From positions 2,268,877 through 2,332,876 of the forward strand of contig NZ_JMEX01000008.1 in assembly GCF_000760735.1 (NCBI RefSeq): a DNA stretch of 64,000 bases, in the 5' to 3' direction. The translations under genes and the position numbers were made by a program. A model generated the notes under the pieces. The model worked only from the letters and a program-made list of their open reading frames with translations. It ran no database searches and was not told the origin of the DNA. Of the stretch, positions 44,579-53,484 are shown in pieces; position 1 is the stretch's first letter; each line of letters begins with the position of its first letter. The DNA is from Rhodococcoides fascians A44A (GTDB lineage: Bacteria > Actinomycetota > Actinomycetes > Mycobacteriales > Mycobacteriaceae).

Positions 44579-45753
44579 ACAACGCCACCCGTCAGGGGCC
44601 GGCACCGCTGGCCGGTATCAAGGTGCTCGATCTGTCGAAGATCCTCGCCGGACCGTACGCCACCATGTCCCTGGGTGATCTGGGTGCAGAGGTGACCAAG
44701 ATCGAGCATCCCGACGGCGGCGACCCGACTCGCGCGTGGGGACCACCGTTCGTCGGCGATGACGCCGCCTATTACCTCGCGATCAACCGTGGGAAGAAGT
44801 CGGTGACGGTCGACCTGAAGTCGGACGAGGGGCAGGCGGTGATTCACCGCATGCTTGCTGAATCCGACATCGTGGTCGAAAACTTCAAGCCCGGCAGTGG
44901 TTTACAGAAGATCTTCGATTACCGAGCACTGTCCGAGCGGCACCCCCACCTCATCGTGTTGCACATCTCGGCCTTCGGCGACGAAGGACCACTGCGTGAC
45001 GAACCGGGCTACGACATTCTCGCCCAGGCAGCGGGTGGGCTGATGTCTCTCACCGGCGAGCCGGGTGGCGCGCCGGTCAAAGCCGGCTTTGCGATGGGTG
45101 ATCTGGGCGCCGGCCTGTTCGGCACGATCGGTATTCTCGCTGCTCTGCACGAACGTTCGCGGACGGGTATAGGCCAGTACGTCACGACCTCGCTCTACGA
45201 GTGCCAATTGGCGCTGCACGTGAACTGGGCGACGAGCTACTTCGCCACCCGGGAGCGGCCGGTCGCCATGGGGTCGGCACATCTCAACCTTGTTCCCTAT
45301 CAGGCATTTCCTGCGTCGGACGGGCATTTCGTCGTCGCAGTCGGCAACGACACTCAATGGGGACAGCTGTGCCGTGCCATCGGACGCGACGATCTGGGGG
45401 CGGATCCGCGGTTTCTGCACAACCGCGACCGTGTCGACAATCGCGACGCTCTCGAGAAGGAGTTGTCGTCGGTGTTCGTCACGGCGTCGGTCGAGTACTG
45501 GTGTTCGCAGCTCAACGCTCATGCGGTTCCCGTGTCGCCGATCCTGCATCTCGACGAGATCTACGAACACCCGCATACCGCAGCATTGGGGATGGTGGAG
45601 ACCGTGCAGCACCCGTCGATCGGCCCGCTCGAGCAGGTAGCGTCGCCGATCAGTTTCGGGGGAGTTCGGCCCACGATGGCAAGCGCCCCTCCCGAACTCG
45701 GCGCCGACACCGACGAGGTCTTGGCCCGATTCTCGGAGGACCGTCACCTCTGA
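44575..45753 (+). CDS. CaiB/BaiF family CoA-transferase (class III)
   Basis: Class III CoA-transferase of 392 residues, which moves CoA from a CoA-thioester to a carboxylic acid. The N-terminal LAGIKVLDLSKILAGPYATM, the GDPTR segment and the RGKKSVTVDLKSDEG-like stretch are present, and the catalytic Asp lies in KAGFAMGDLGAG. The ATG at 44575 overlaps the previous stop. With a glutaryl-CoA-dehydrogenase-like enzyme next, a role such as glutarate:CoA transfer (SUGCT-type) is the simplest reading. Confidence 0.93.
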   Translation: MNNATRQGPAPLAGIKVLDLSKILAGPYATMSLGDLGAEVTKIEHPDGGDPTRAWGPPFVGDDAAYYLAINRGKKSVTVDLKSDEGQAVIHRMLAESDIVVENFKPGSGLQKIFDYRALSERHPHLIVLHISAFGDEGPLRDEPGYDILAQAAGGLMSLTGEPGGAPVKAGFAMGDLGAGLFGTIGILAALHERSRTGIGQYVTTSLYECQLALHVNWATSYFATRERPVAMGSAHLNLVPYQAFPASDGHFVVAVGNDTQWGQLCRAIGRDDLGADPRFLHNRDRVDNRDALEKELSSVFVTASVEYWCSQLNAHAVPVSPILHLDEIYEHPHTAALGMVETVQHPSIGPLEQVASPISFGGVRPTMASAPPELGADTDEVLARFSEDRHL

Positions 45754-45836
45754 CGACTGTCACCTATTACGGACGTCGCCGACGCGAAGACTCGCGAACT
45801 CTCTTGCCGAACGAACGCACAACATACGGAGGAATC

Positions 45837-47009
45837 TTGTCCGCTCTTGTCTCGATGGAAAAATTGTTCGGTCTCGATTCGCTTCTCGAACCCGAAGAGA
45901 TCGAAATTCGTTCTACAGTGCGGAAGTTCGCGTCGGATCGAATCCGGCCGCACGTCGCCCAGTGGTTCGAGGAGGGCACCCTGCCTGCGCGGGACCTTGC
46001 CAAGGAGCTGGGGTCCCTGGGCGTTCTGGGAATGCACCTCGAGGGATACGACTGTGCCGGGATGAGTGCCACAGCTTACGGTCTGGCATGCCTGGAGTTG
46101 GAAGCCGTCGACTCCGGTATCCGTAGCCTGGTGTCGGTGCAGGGTTCACTGGCGATGTTCGCACTTCACCGGTGGGGCAGCGAGGAGCAGAAGCAGACGT
46201 GGCTGCCGCCCATGGCGCGCGGGGAGGCCATCGGTTGTTTCGGGCTCACCGAGCCGGACTTCGGATCCAACCCCGCCGGTATGAGAACCAATGCGAAGAG
46301 AGACGGCGACGACTGGATTCTCAACGGTACGAAGATGTGGATAACCAACGGCTCGATCGCTGACGTCGCCGTGGTCTGGGCCCAAACAGACGAGGGTATT
46401 CGGGGATTCGTCGTGCCGACCGACACCCCGGGCTTCTCCGCGCCGGAGATCAAGAAGAAGGTTTCGCTCCGTGCGTCGGTTACCTCCGAACTCGTTCTGG
46501 ACGGTGTGCGGCTGCCGGCGTCGGCGATGCTCCCGACCGCTCAGGGCTTGCGCGGCCCGCTGAGTTGTCTCAACGAAGCCCGCTTCGGGATCGTGTTCGG
46601 CTCGATCGGCGCAGCGCGTGACTGCCTGGAGACGGCCGTCGAGTACTCGATGTCCCGTGAAGTGTTCGACAAGCCCCTCGCCGGTTATCAGCTGACGCAG
46701 GCCAAGATCGCAGATATGACGCTGGAGGTCGGCAAAGGTCATCTCTTGGCGTACCAGTTGGGTCGGCTCAAGGACAGTGGCGGTCTCACTCCCGAGCAGG
46801 TCAGTGCGGGCAAGCTCAACAACGTCCGCGAAGCAATCGACGTGGCACGGACGTGTCGGACCATCCTCGGAGCGAACGGCATAACCCTGGAATATCCGGT
46901 GATGAGGCACGCCAACAACCTCGAATCCGTGCTGACGTACGAGGGGACTACCGAGATGCATCAACTCACCATCGGCAGGGCGATGACGGGAGAAGCGGCG
47001 TTCCGGTAA
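45837..47009 (+). CDS. Acyl-CoA dehydrogenase, glutaryl-CoA-dehydrogenase-like
   Basis: Enzyme of 390 residues from the branch that oxidatively decarboxylates glutaryl-CoA. Visible are GCFGLTEPDFGSNPAGMRTNA, the FAD segments GTKMWITNGSIADVAVVWA, the R-x-x-F motif and the catalytic YEGTTEMHQLTIGRAMTG. The TTG at 45837 is preferred because CGGAGG lies 5 nt before it; the next in-frame ATG is 18 nt further in without a ribosome site. It ends the transporter/dehydrogenase/CoA-transferase operon. Confidence 0.9.
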   Translation: MSALVSMEKLFGLDSLLEPEEIEIRSTVRKFASDRIRPHVAQWFEEGTLPARDLAKELGSLGVLGMHLEGYDCAGMSATAYGLACLELEAVDSGIRSLVSVQGSLAMFALHRWGSEEQKQTWLPPMARGEAIGCFGLTEPDFGSNPAGMRTNAKRDGDDWILNGTKMWITNGSIADVAVVWAQTDEGIRGFVVPTDTPGFSAPEIKKKVSLRASVTSELVLDGVRLPASAMLPTAQGLRGPLSCLNEARFGIVFGSIGAARDCLETAVEYSMSREVFDKPLAGYQLTQAKIADMTLEVGKGHLLAYQLGRLKDSGGLTPEQVSAGKLNNVREAIDVARTCRTILGANGITLEYPVMRHANNLESVLTYEGTTEMHQLTIGRAMTGEAAFR

Positions 47010-47038
47010 CCGCGCCGGCGCACGAGACGCGACGACGA

Positions 47039-47674
47039 TCAGAGCCTGTACACCGATTCGTATTCGTACCACGGGCCGTCGAGGTGAGTGAAGGAGCTGT
47101 CCTCGCTGGCGGATCCGGTCGGTGGATGGTCCGGTGAGTACACCCAGCCGCTCGTGAAGCTGAAGAAGATGGTCGAGTTGTCGACGAAGTAGACCTCGCC
47201 TGGCGTGTAGCTGTTCGCACGATCGATGTCGAAGGGCCCGATCTCGAACTCGTCGCGGTACGTGCCGGGGTTCTCCCGAAGGTCGATGGCGATGGCTTCG
47301 AACTCGACGCGCTTGTCGAGGAACGTGGTGGAAGGTCCCCACACCACGAACGCGAAAGCGCCGAGGACGACGATGGGCGCAGGCACTATCCACCAGGACC
47401 ACCGGCGGTCGCGGCCCAGCACATACAGGGTTCGGATGGCCCAGATCAGCCCGGTGACGGTCAGGACTGCGAGGACAACCAGGTGGGCGAGTAGCGGGTC
47501 GAGCCAGGTGTGCGCGCCGAACGGCGACGGCCAGAAGTTTCGCTTGACACAGACCCACACCGCGGCGGCAACCGTCACGAAGGTCAGCAGTATCGGACCA
47601 GGCGGCTTGGCCAGGGTCGGCTCGGCCGTCAGCCGCCGATAGACCCAACTGTCGAGCGATGTCCTTCGCACCAT
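47039..47674 (-). CDS. Membrane protein of unknown function
   Basis: Protein of 211 residues with about three N-terminal helices (ILLTFVTVAAAVWVCV, HLVVLAVLTVTGLIWAI, WWIVPAPIVVLGAFAFVV) and an external C-terminal domain of about 90 residues rich in Asp, Tyr and Ser. No family is recognised. It is convergent with the acyl-CoA dehydrogenase operon and downstream of an XRE regulator on the same strand. Confidence 0.75.
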   Translation of the reverse strand: MVRRTSLDSWVYRRLTAEPTLAKPPGPILLTFVTVAAAVWVCVKRNFWPSPFGAHTWLDPLLAHLVVLAVLTVTGLIWAIRTLYVLGRDRRWSWWIVPAPIVVLGAFAFVVWGPSTTFLDKRVEFEAIAIDLRENPGTYRDEFEIGPFDIDRANSYTPGEVYFVDNSTIFFSFTSGWVYSPDHPPTGSASEDSSFTHLDGPWYEYESVYRL

Positions 47675-47692
47675 CGAGTCAGCGTATCGGCT

Positions 47693-48550
47693 CTAGTGTT
47701 CGGAGCCGATCTCCTGCATACCGATTGCTCCGAGCAGTTCGAGCTTTTCGTGGGTATCGGTGCCGGGCGCTCCGCGGAAGAGGACGAGGCGTTGCCCGGA
47801 CGGCGGGCTGATGACGACGTCGCATTCGCAGTCGAGCAGTCCGACGCGTGGGTGCTGCAACCGCTTTCGCGTTTTCGCTACTGTGTCGACGTCGCCGAGT
47901 TCCCAGATCCGCGTGAATTCGTCGCTCTCGCGGTGTAACTCGTCGATCAGGCTGGTTGCACGGGTGTCGTCGGGCCGCCGTGTCACTGCGACGCGGAGGT
48001 CGGCGACGTAGTTGCGGCTCAGGTGGTCTCGGTCGTTGGGCGCGTACAGCGCGCGGTAGTCCGGGTCCAGAAACCAGTGCCAGATGAAGTTGGCGTGAAA
48101 ACCGCTTTCGCCGACGAGTTTGCCGAGCAGTGCGATGTTGAGTGGGTTCTGTCCGACGATGTTGTGCATGTCGTCGGTGATCAATGCCGGCACGCGGGGA
48201 GCGAGGGCGTCGAGGACGGTCATCAGCCCGGGGTCGGCGAACCCCAGGGCGACGGCGGGTTCGGGTGGGTGGTGTCCGGCGAGGACGTAGAGGTGGTCGC
48301 GTTCGGCGAGGGTCAGGCGCAGTGCACGGGCGATGGCGCCGAGCATGGCCGGGGATGGTTGCGGTCCCCGGCCTTGCTCGATGCGTTCGTAGTAGTCGGT
48401 GGACATGGTCGCGAGCATCGCCACCTCGTCGCGGCGCAATCCCGGTGTTCGACGACGCGGACCGGCGGTCAGGCCGACTTCGGCGGGCCGCAGGCGGTCA
48501 CGCCGGTTGCGGAGGAACTCTCCGAGTTGCTGCTGCTGAAATTGGGGCAT
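47693..48550 (-). CDS. XRE family regulator with MmyB-like ligand domain
   Basis: Protein of 285 residues. The helix-turn-helix includes TPGLRRDEVAMLATMSTDYYERIEQGRG and the C-terminal part (PALITDDMHNIVGQNPLNIALLG onward) is the MmyB-like ligand-binding region of this actinobacterial class. These regulators usually control a neighbouring oxidoreductase gene, here the SDR 16 nt upstream on the same strand. Confidence 0.92.
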   Translation of the reverse strand: MPQFQQQQLGEFLRNRRDRLRPAEVGLTAGPRRRTPGLRRDEVAMLATMSTDYYERIEQGRGPQPSPAMLGAIARALRLTLAERDHLYVLAGHHPPEPAVALGFADPGLMTVLDALAPRVPALITDDMHNIVGQNPLNIALLGKLVGESGFHANFIWHWFLDPDYRALYAPNDRDHLSRNYVADLRVAVTRRPDDTRATSLIDELHRESDEFTRIWELGDVDTVAKTRKRLQHPRVGLLDCECDVVISPPSGQRLVLFRGAPGTDTHEKLELLGAIGMQEIGSEH

Positions 48551-48566
48551 GGCCTGGCAATCTGTG

Positions 48567-49319
48567 TCAGTGGCTGCGGCCGCTGAGGGCGTGGAGTACC
48601 TCGTCGTATCGGCCTTCGGCGGTGGCGTTGCGTAGCCACTTTACGCGCTCGACCAGTATCTCCTTGGCCTCGGGCTGCGCGGCGAGCAGGGACATGACCT
48701 CGTCGAGGTACTCGTCGAACGGCATGGCCGACGGGCTGTCTTCCTGGCCCATGAGCGTTGTCTGGACGGCCGGAGGTGCCAACTCGACGACACGGACAGC
48801 GGTGTCGGTGAGCTGCACGCGTAGCGATTCGGTGAACGAGTGAACGGCTGCTTTGGTCGCGCTGTAGGTGGGCGTCACGGGGAGGGGAACGAACGCGAGC
48901 CCGGAACTGACCGTCATGATCGTGGCACGCGGCTGGGCCTGCAGGTGCGGCAGGAACGCGTGGACGAGACGGATGGTGCCGAGGAGGTTGACGGTGACCG
49001 TACGTTCGGCGACGTCGATCGATGCAGGGTCGAGGAGGTTCTCGGGCTCCATGATTCCTGCCATCGTGACCAGGGTGTTCAATGCCGGGTGCCGCTGGGT
49101 GAGGGCGGCTGCAGCGGCGGAGATGGACTCCGTGCTCGACGTGTCGATTTCGATGGTGTCGATTCCCGGATGGGCGGCTGCGATCTCGCGCAACAGCGCT
49201 GTGCGACGTCCACCGACGATGACGGTGTTGCCCTCGGCTTGGAGTCGAAGGGCCAGACCCAGGCCGATGCCCGAGGTAGCGCCGGGGATGAAGATCGTGT
49301 TGTTTCCGTCTGAGTTCAT
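48567..49319 (-). CDS. SDR family oxidoreductase (DltE-like)
   Basis: Short-chain dehydrogenase of 250 residues with IPGATSGIGLG as nucleotide loop, the catalytic YSATK (Y-x3-K) and TMAGIM in place of the NNAG motif, typical of the DltE/CtaG-like branch. It is followed by the XRE regulator, so the pair is probably autoregulated. The ATG at 49319 is the natural start. Confidence 0.9.
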   Translation of the reverse strand: MNSDGNNTIFIPGATSGIGLGLALRLQAEGNTVIVGGRRTALLREIAAAHPGIDTIEIDTSSTESISAAAAALTQRHPALNTLVTMAGIMEPENLLDPASIDVAERTVTVNLLGTIRLVHAFLPHLQAQPRATIMTVSSGLAFVPLPVTPTYSATKAAVHSFTESLRVQLTDTAVRVVELAPPAVQTTLMGQEDSPSAMPFDEYLDEVMSLLAAQPEAKEILVERVKWLRNATAEGRYDEVLHALSGRSH

Positions 49320-49847
49320 GCTTCGACTGTGCGCCCGTTCGGGCTAACGAACCACACCCTGCTTATCCCCGGACCGGCGATCCGGGTCTCGAGGCGTTCG
49401 GTGGCTCGGGAGAAACGAGAACACCGGCGGTCACCGTTGCCGATGACTGCCGGTGCCAGGTGTTCGGTCGCTCAGATTTCGCCGGTAGGCGCGGTGTCGG
49501 AGCTTCCCGAGAACAGCTGAGCGAGCAGAAGCAGAAGGGAAGGGGTGATTTCACTGGACGAAAACACTGTTGAGCTCCTCGAGAGTTGGGGTCGGTGTAG
49601 GTAGCGAGATCGGTGATCCGCCGGTACCGGCTCCATTGGTATCAGAGCCAGCACGCACCCGCGACCGGTGCGGGCATAAAAGTCTGAAAGCTTTTGTTTC
49701 GCACCTGAACCGGCGGATTGTTACCGGCTGCGTATCGGGCTCCAGCACGGTCTCCGAGCGAGTAAACGAGCGTCAGTCTGCTCATAGCCAGAGGGTGCAG
49801 TCACCTGACGTCTTTCGGCTGAGGAACGGTATACAACCAGGTGTGGC
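49320..49847. other. 528-bp stretch with little coding signal
   Basis: Apart from the 31-codon frame at 49472-49567 I can support no gene. The 200 bp next to 49847 are AT-richer (around 49670-49720) and could hold a promoter. Confidence 0.4.
49472..49567 (-). CDS. Candidate 31-residue hydrophobic peptide
   Basis: A GTG start with GAGGAG 7 nt upstream opens a frame with the hydrophobic core ITPSLLLLLAQLFSG and a polar tail SSDTAPTGEI. The ribosome site and core suggest a real membrane peptide, but the length is too short for certainty. Confidence 0.4.
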   Translation of the reverse strand: MFSSSEITPSLLLLLAQLFSGSSDTAPTGEI

Positions 49848-50393
49848 TCAGTTCGACGGGCGTCGGGTCATCGCCGACGAGCCGGGGACCATGTCGTCGG
49901 TGACGCGGGCTTCGAACCCGAAGCGTTCGTACAGCCTTCGGCTCGCGGGAGTCGTCGATTCGAGGAAGGCCGGCGCGGAGCCGACGTGGTCCAATCGGTG
50001 CTGAATCAATTTGGTGCCGACTCCGGTGCCTCTGGCTCGTGCTGAGGTAGCGATGTCGTGGATGTACCAGTGCGGTTCGTCAGGCCGCTGATCGTCGATC
50101 GCTCGATCATGTGCCTGTCCGGCTTCGGTGGGACTGAAGCTGCCGGATCCTTCGCGGGAGCCGGGAGGTTCCCAGATCAGTGCGCCGAGCAGCTGTCCAT
50201 CCTCGTCGACTGCGACATCGACGTGCTCGGGTTCGCTCTCGACCTCGCTTGCGTAGAACTCGGCGAGTGCGCGGCGGCGGGACGATGAATCGGGAAGATG
50301 CGTCGCCCACACCGGATCATCCTCGAATGCTTCGCTGAAGATCTCACCGATTTCGCCTGCGTCGGCTGCGGTTCCGGGCCTGATCGTCGCCAC
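49848..50393 (-). CDS. GNAT family N-acetyltransferase
   Basis: Acetyltransferase of 181 residues. Acetyl-CoA site: ATSARARGTGVGTKLIQH, with the RGTGVG loop, followed by FLESTTPASRRLYERFGFE. The N-terminal MATIRPGTAADAGEIGEIFSEAF is a typical GNAT start. GTG at 50393 has AGAGGA upstream. The acceptor is unknown. Confidence 0.92.
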   Translation of the reverse strand: MATIRPGTAADAGEIGEIFSEAFEDDPVWATHLPDSSSRRRALAEFYASEVESEPEHVDVAVDEDGQLLGALIWEPPGSREGSGSFSPTEAGQAHDRAIDDQRPDEPHWYIHDIATSARARGTGVGTKLIQHRLDHVGSAPAFLESTTPASRRLYERFGFEARVTDDMVPGSSAMTRRPSN

Positions 50394-50427
50394 GGGTGGA
50401 TCCTCTCGTCTTGTGTGTGAGTCGGTG

Positions 50428-50640
50428 CTAGTGGTCCTTCTTCAACTCGTCGGCGAGCGCGAACAGCCGACCGAAGTACTCGTCGTTCAGCACTGAGGTT
50501 GCGGCGATCTTCGCTTCGGCGTCGAGCCCGAACTGCAGGTCCACCAACTCGGCACCGATCGTGATACGCCGCTCGTCCAACTGCCGTAGCTCAGCGGACA
50601 GGGCCTCGACTTTGGTGGCGGCGTCACTGTGATCGGACAT
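50428..50640 (-). CDS. Small coiled-coil hypothetical protein (70 aa)
   Basis: Begins MSDHSDAATKVEALSAELRQ and ends ALADELKKDH; mostly helical with heptad-like Leu spacing, no cysteine or membrane span. The ATG at 50640 is chosen; an ATG at 50649 is possible. It lies 34 nt upstream of the acetyltransferase gene, so the two may be co-transcribed. Confidence 0.6.
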   Translation of the reverse strand: MSDHSDAATKVEALSAELRQLDERRITIGAELVDLQFGLDAEAKIAATSVLNDEYFGRLFALADELKKDH

Positions 50641-50967
50641 GTCTCGCATCGTAGTGGACTCGTAGCCGGCAGAAGCCGAGCGCAAGTTCCGTGAGGCGGT
50701 CGCGCGCATTCACCAGGTGGTAGAGCGAATCAATGCCAGGCCCGGTCAGCGTGAGGCGACGCAACTGCACGTCGAGCCCGGCCGGGTTATGACATGCAAA
50801 GATTTGGCCGAAATTTTTACATGTACCCGAGATGTGGCAAGTTTCTTGCTACGTCCTCTTGACCTGAACAACCGCTTCCTCCCGATCTTCTGGTCCTGCT
50901 GCAGTCCTGCTTCGACGAGTGCAGCCAGCTTGCTGCGCGTCCCAGCTCGCCAGGATCTCCTGTGAGG
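50641..50967. other. 327-bp stretch with the second copy of the conserved element
   Basis: No gene is supported. The plus-strand frame here lacks a ribosome site and normal codon use. The stretch contains the conserved element (copy B) and lies beyond the stop of the cobalamin-type binding protein. Confidence 0.5.
50791..50849 (+). repeat. Non-coding conserved element, copy B
   Basis: GACATG at 50791, TTTTTACATGT at 50814-50824 and TTTCTTGC ending at 50849. The order, core and spacing match copy A at 25938-25995. Copy B lies downstream of the cobalamin-type binding protein and has no obvious gene 3' of it. Confidence 0.6.
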
Positions 50968-51975
50968 TCATCCGGCCAACCCGAACCGGCGGAGCCCGTC
51001 CGCAAGTTGCTCGGTGCCACCGACGTTGCGGATGGACGGATCCATGGTGGTGCCGTCGAGAATGATGTAGCGCTTGTTCTTCACGGCGGTGAGCTGGCTT
51101 GCCACGGGGTCGGATTCGAGGAACGCGATCTTGGCGGCCGCGCTGTCTCCGTCGCCACCGCGGTCGAGGTCGGCAAGGACGAGGGCGTCGGGATCGCGGT
51201 CGTAGACGGCCTCCCAGTTGATCTCGGGCCAGTACTGGTTGCTGTCGGCGAAGGCGTTGGTGGCGCCCACCGCCGATGTCATGAGTCCGGGCGCACCGCA
51301 GCAGCCCGCGAGGTATGGAGTGCGGGTGGCGGCGTACCACCAGGCGAGGCTGACGTCCTCGGCACCGAGATCCGTGGTCGCCTCGGCAGCCCGATCACGC
51401 AAGCTCGTGACCAGTTCTTCGCCGCGTTCCTCGACCCCGAACAGAGCCGAGACCTCACGGATCTCCGCGTAGAGGTCGTCGAGCGTCAGCGGTCGTGTCT
51501 GTTCTGCTTCCTGCCCGCTGCACTCGCTGGGAGATTGGTAGGTTGCAACACCCATCTCGTCGAACCGGTCGCGGCTCGCGATGCCCTCGGAGGTGAAGGT
51601 GTAGTCGAAGGTGGCGTAGACGAAGTCCGGGTCTCGATCGAGGACGGTTTCGAACGACGGGAACTCGGCATCGAGGGGTTCGACTTGCGCAAGCGCGTCT
51701 TGGAGCTCGGGAAGCACACCGTCGTCGCTGATTGCGTACCCGACCATCCGGTCCTGGAGGCCGAGCGCGAGCAGTAGCTCGGCGGCGGGCTGATTGACGG
51801 CAACCGCTCGCTCGATGGGTTCGTCGATGGTGACCGTTCGATCGCAGTTGGTCACAGACGCGGCGGCGCCGTTCTCCGCGGATGCGTCGCCGCTGTCAGA
51901 GGAACAGGCAACTGCCGAACCCGCGATCAGGACGGCGAGAACGGTGGTGGTGAATCTGGGTGTGGCCATGCGCAT
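50968..51975 (-). CDS. Cobalamin-type ABC transporter substrate-binding lipoprotein (BtuF-like)
   Basis: Binding protein of 335 residues, FecB/BtuF fold. The signal peptide ends at SAVAC with the lipid cysteine at residue 24. The two lobes are visible from VAVNQPAAELLLALGL and DPDFVYATFDY, then WPEINWEAVYDRDPDALVLADL. It lies directly behind a cobalamin riboswitch, so it should be repressed by B12 and bind cobalamin, cobinamide or another corrinoid. No permease or ATPase gene follows on the strand, so the transporter core must be elsewhere. The ATG at 51975 is used; 51969 is possible. Confidence 0.93.
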   Translation of the reverse strand: MRMATPRFTTTVLAVLIAGSAVACSSDSGDASAENGAAASVTNCDRTVTIDEPIERAVAVNQPAAELLLALGLQDRMVGYAISDDGVLPELQDALAQVEPLDAEFPSFETVLDRDPDFVYATFDYTFTSEGIASRDRFDEMGVATYQSPSECSGQEAEQTRPLTLDDLYAEIREVSALFGVEERGEELVTSLRDRAAEATTDLGAEDVSLAWWYAATRTPYLAGCCGAPGLMTSAVGATNAFADSNQYWPEINWEAVYDRDPDALVLADLDRGGDGDSAAAKIAFLESDPVASQLTAVKNKRYIILDGTTMDPSIRNVGGTEQLADGLRRFGLAG

Positions 51976-52594
51976 ACAGGAACGCTCGCTTCGTCGGGGA
52001 CTCGGGTCGCGGAGTCCGTCTCGGTGTGAACACTCCGCCTTCGGCGAAGCGCTGCCGGCCGGTCTTCGGACTCGAATTCATCCCGACGAGGCGCCTTCCC
52101 GAGCGTTCGTGCTCAGTGGCGTGTTGCCCCGCCGGTCCTTCTCACCGCTGCGCGTCAGTTCCGGATTCCCACCGGATTCCCTGACCACCTGTCCCCAAGC
52201 AGTCTGCTGGCGGAGGAAATTTACCACTACCCCCGAGAAAGCATTCTGGCACGGTGGATTCGAAACCACTCCGTCGAATGTTGTGAATCTTTCGATCGGA
52301 GACAGCCGTGACTCTGTATAGGAGTCCGATCGTTCCTGGTCCTCGCAGAGAGCACCTTAGTGGCTCGTCCGTCTTCGTCGAGCCCGATACATGACGGCTG
52401 CAACAGCTCCCGAACTCGCTTGGATACGACACCCATGAAGATCCTGGTCTTGATACCTACGCAACCGTCACCCCAGCAACGATATTCGTAGGTTGCAGGC
52501 CGTGTCATTCGATCGCTGTAATTGCCCGGCCGACCGGGTAAATCGTACCGATGCAGTGTTAGCTTCTCCGAAACCGGACACGAAGGAATGGCTG
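51976..52594. other. 619-bp regulatory stretch, no gene supported
   Basis: The cobalamin riboswitch fills its left third (52040-52200). The right part reaches the exported-protein gene at 52595 and holds no frame with a convincing ribosome site; it is AT-richer near 52480-52590 and should hold that gene's promoter. Confidence 0.6.
52040..52200 (-). ncRNA. Cobalamin riboswitch
   Basis: Read on the minus strand the conserved core is complete: AGGGAATCCGGTGGGAATCC, then GGAACTG, GCCACTGAG, CGGGAAGGCG, GGATGAATTC and GAGTCCGAAGACCGGCC, which is the B12-box end (consensus GAAGACC-GCC). The final CGCTTCG-CC-GAAGGCG hairpin could be the expression platform. It precedes the BtuF-like gene by about 65 nt. 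The 5' limit is approximate. Confidence 0.92.
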
Positions 52595-53383
52595 ATGCGA
52601 AGCAATGGGTTCATACGCAAATTCGGAGCAGTGGTGGTTGGAGCAGGAGTTATTGTCGGAGGCGGAGCATTATCCGCACCGAGTGCATCTGCTGACACGG
52701 TTGCCCCAGCCTTCGGGGTGCCGCAGGGCGTCGACATGGGGCAAGTAACTATTTCGACTGCGCCGGGCGGTTTCATCGACGTGCGCGTTTCCGGCAGGGG
52801 GGATGCCGTTAACACCTATGGACCGGCGGGCAACGGATGTTTCGTGTCGATGGGAAGCAATGTCTACACAACGTTCATTGAGCTCGACCCGTTCGGCAAT
52901 GGTGTGGCCAGGTTCGGTCCGTACGTCAACGGCGATTACGCAATATCCGGAATCTGTGGGAGCCGTGACATTTCAGCGCGTAAGCCGTTGATTTCTACCG
53001 ACGACCGCAAGAACGCTGTAGGGGTGACGATCGACGGCAACCCAACTAGTGTGACGGGCGGCGCACCCTCGGTAATCGGGGCGATCCCCGCGTGGTGGGA
53101 GGGAAACATCTTCACGGACTACCGAGAATGTGGTGCCCTTGCACAGGGCCTGGTGGATTCGTCGAAGACTGTGCCGGACCTCCCCGGGGTGCGGCAGGTG
53201 TCTGACCTGATTATCGGCGGGCTCAGTGCCGCGGTGTCGACGTCATGCGCAGGGCTTGCCGGACTCACCGGTGACGCACAAGCAGCGGCCCAAAACTACT
53301 GCAATGCATTTTCGACGGCGTGGGGGCAAACGGCGGGGCTCTCGCAATTCCCCGCACCTAAACTTTTTGCGCAGTGCAGCTGA
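52595..53383 (+). CDS. Exported protein of unknown function
   Basis: Protein of 262 residues with a signal peptide cleaved after SASA (about residue 33). The mature part starts with a compact beta-rich region (VDMGQVTISTAPGGFIDVRV, GNGCFVSMGSNVYTTFIELDP) with four or five cysteines, then a second part (SDLIIGGLSAAVSTSCAGLAG, TGDAQAAAQNYC) of helices. The ATG at 52595 has AAGGA 8 nt upstream. It is followed 101 nt later by a second exported protein. No family is recognised. Confidence 0.82.
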   Translation: MRSNGFIRKFGAVVVGAGVIVGGGALSAPSASADTVAPAFGVPQGVDMGQVTISTAPGGFIDVRVSGRGDAVNTYGPAGNGCFVSMGSNVYTTFIELDPFGNGVARFGPYVNGDYAISGICGSRDISARKPLISTDDRKNAVGVTIDGNPTSVTGGAPSVIGAIPAWWEGNIFTDYRECGALAQGLVDSSKTVPDLPGVRQVSDLIIGGLSAAVSTSCAGLAGLTGDAQAAAQNYCNAFSTAWGQTAGLSQFPAPKLFAQCS

Positions 53384-53484
53384 CGGGTTCACCCCCCAGA
53401 TTTCCTGTCAGTCGAAAACAGGACTGTGCGTTCGTGTTCGGCCATGCAAAACTGCGATGTCGGCGATTTACAGAGGAGTTCCAA

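Noticed and set aside
50717-50965. 82-residue plus-strand frame in the gap with the conserved element
   Set aside because: No ribosome site; contains the conserved non-coding element and has poor codon usage.
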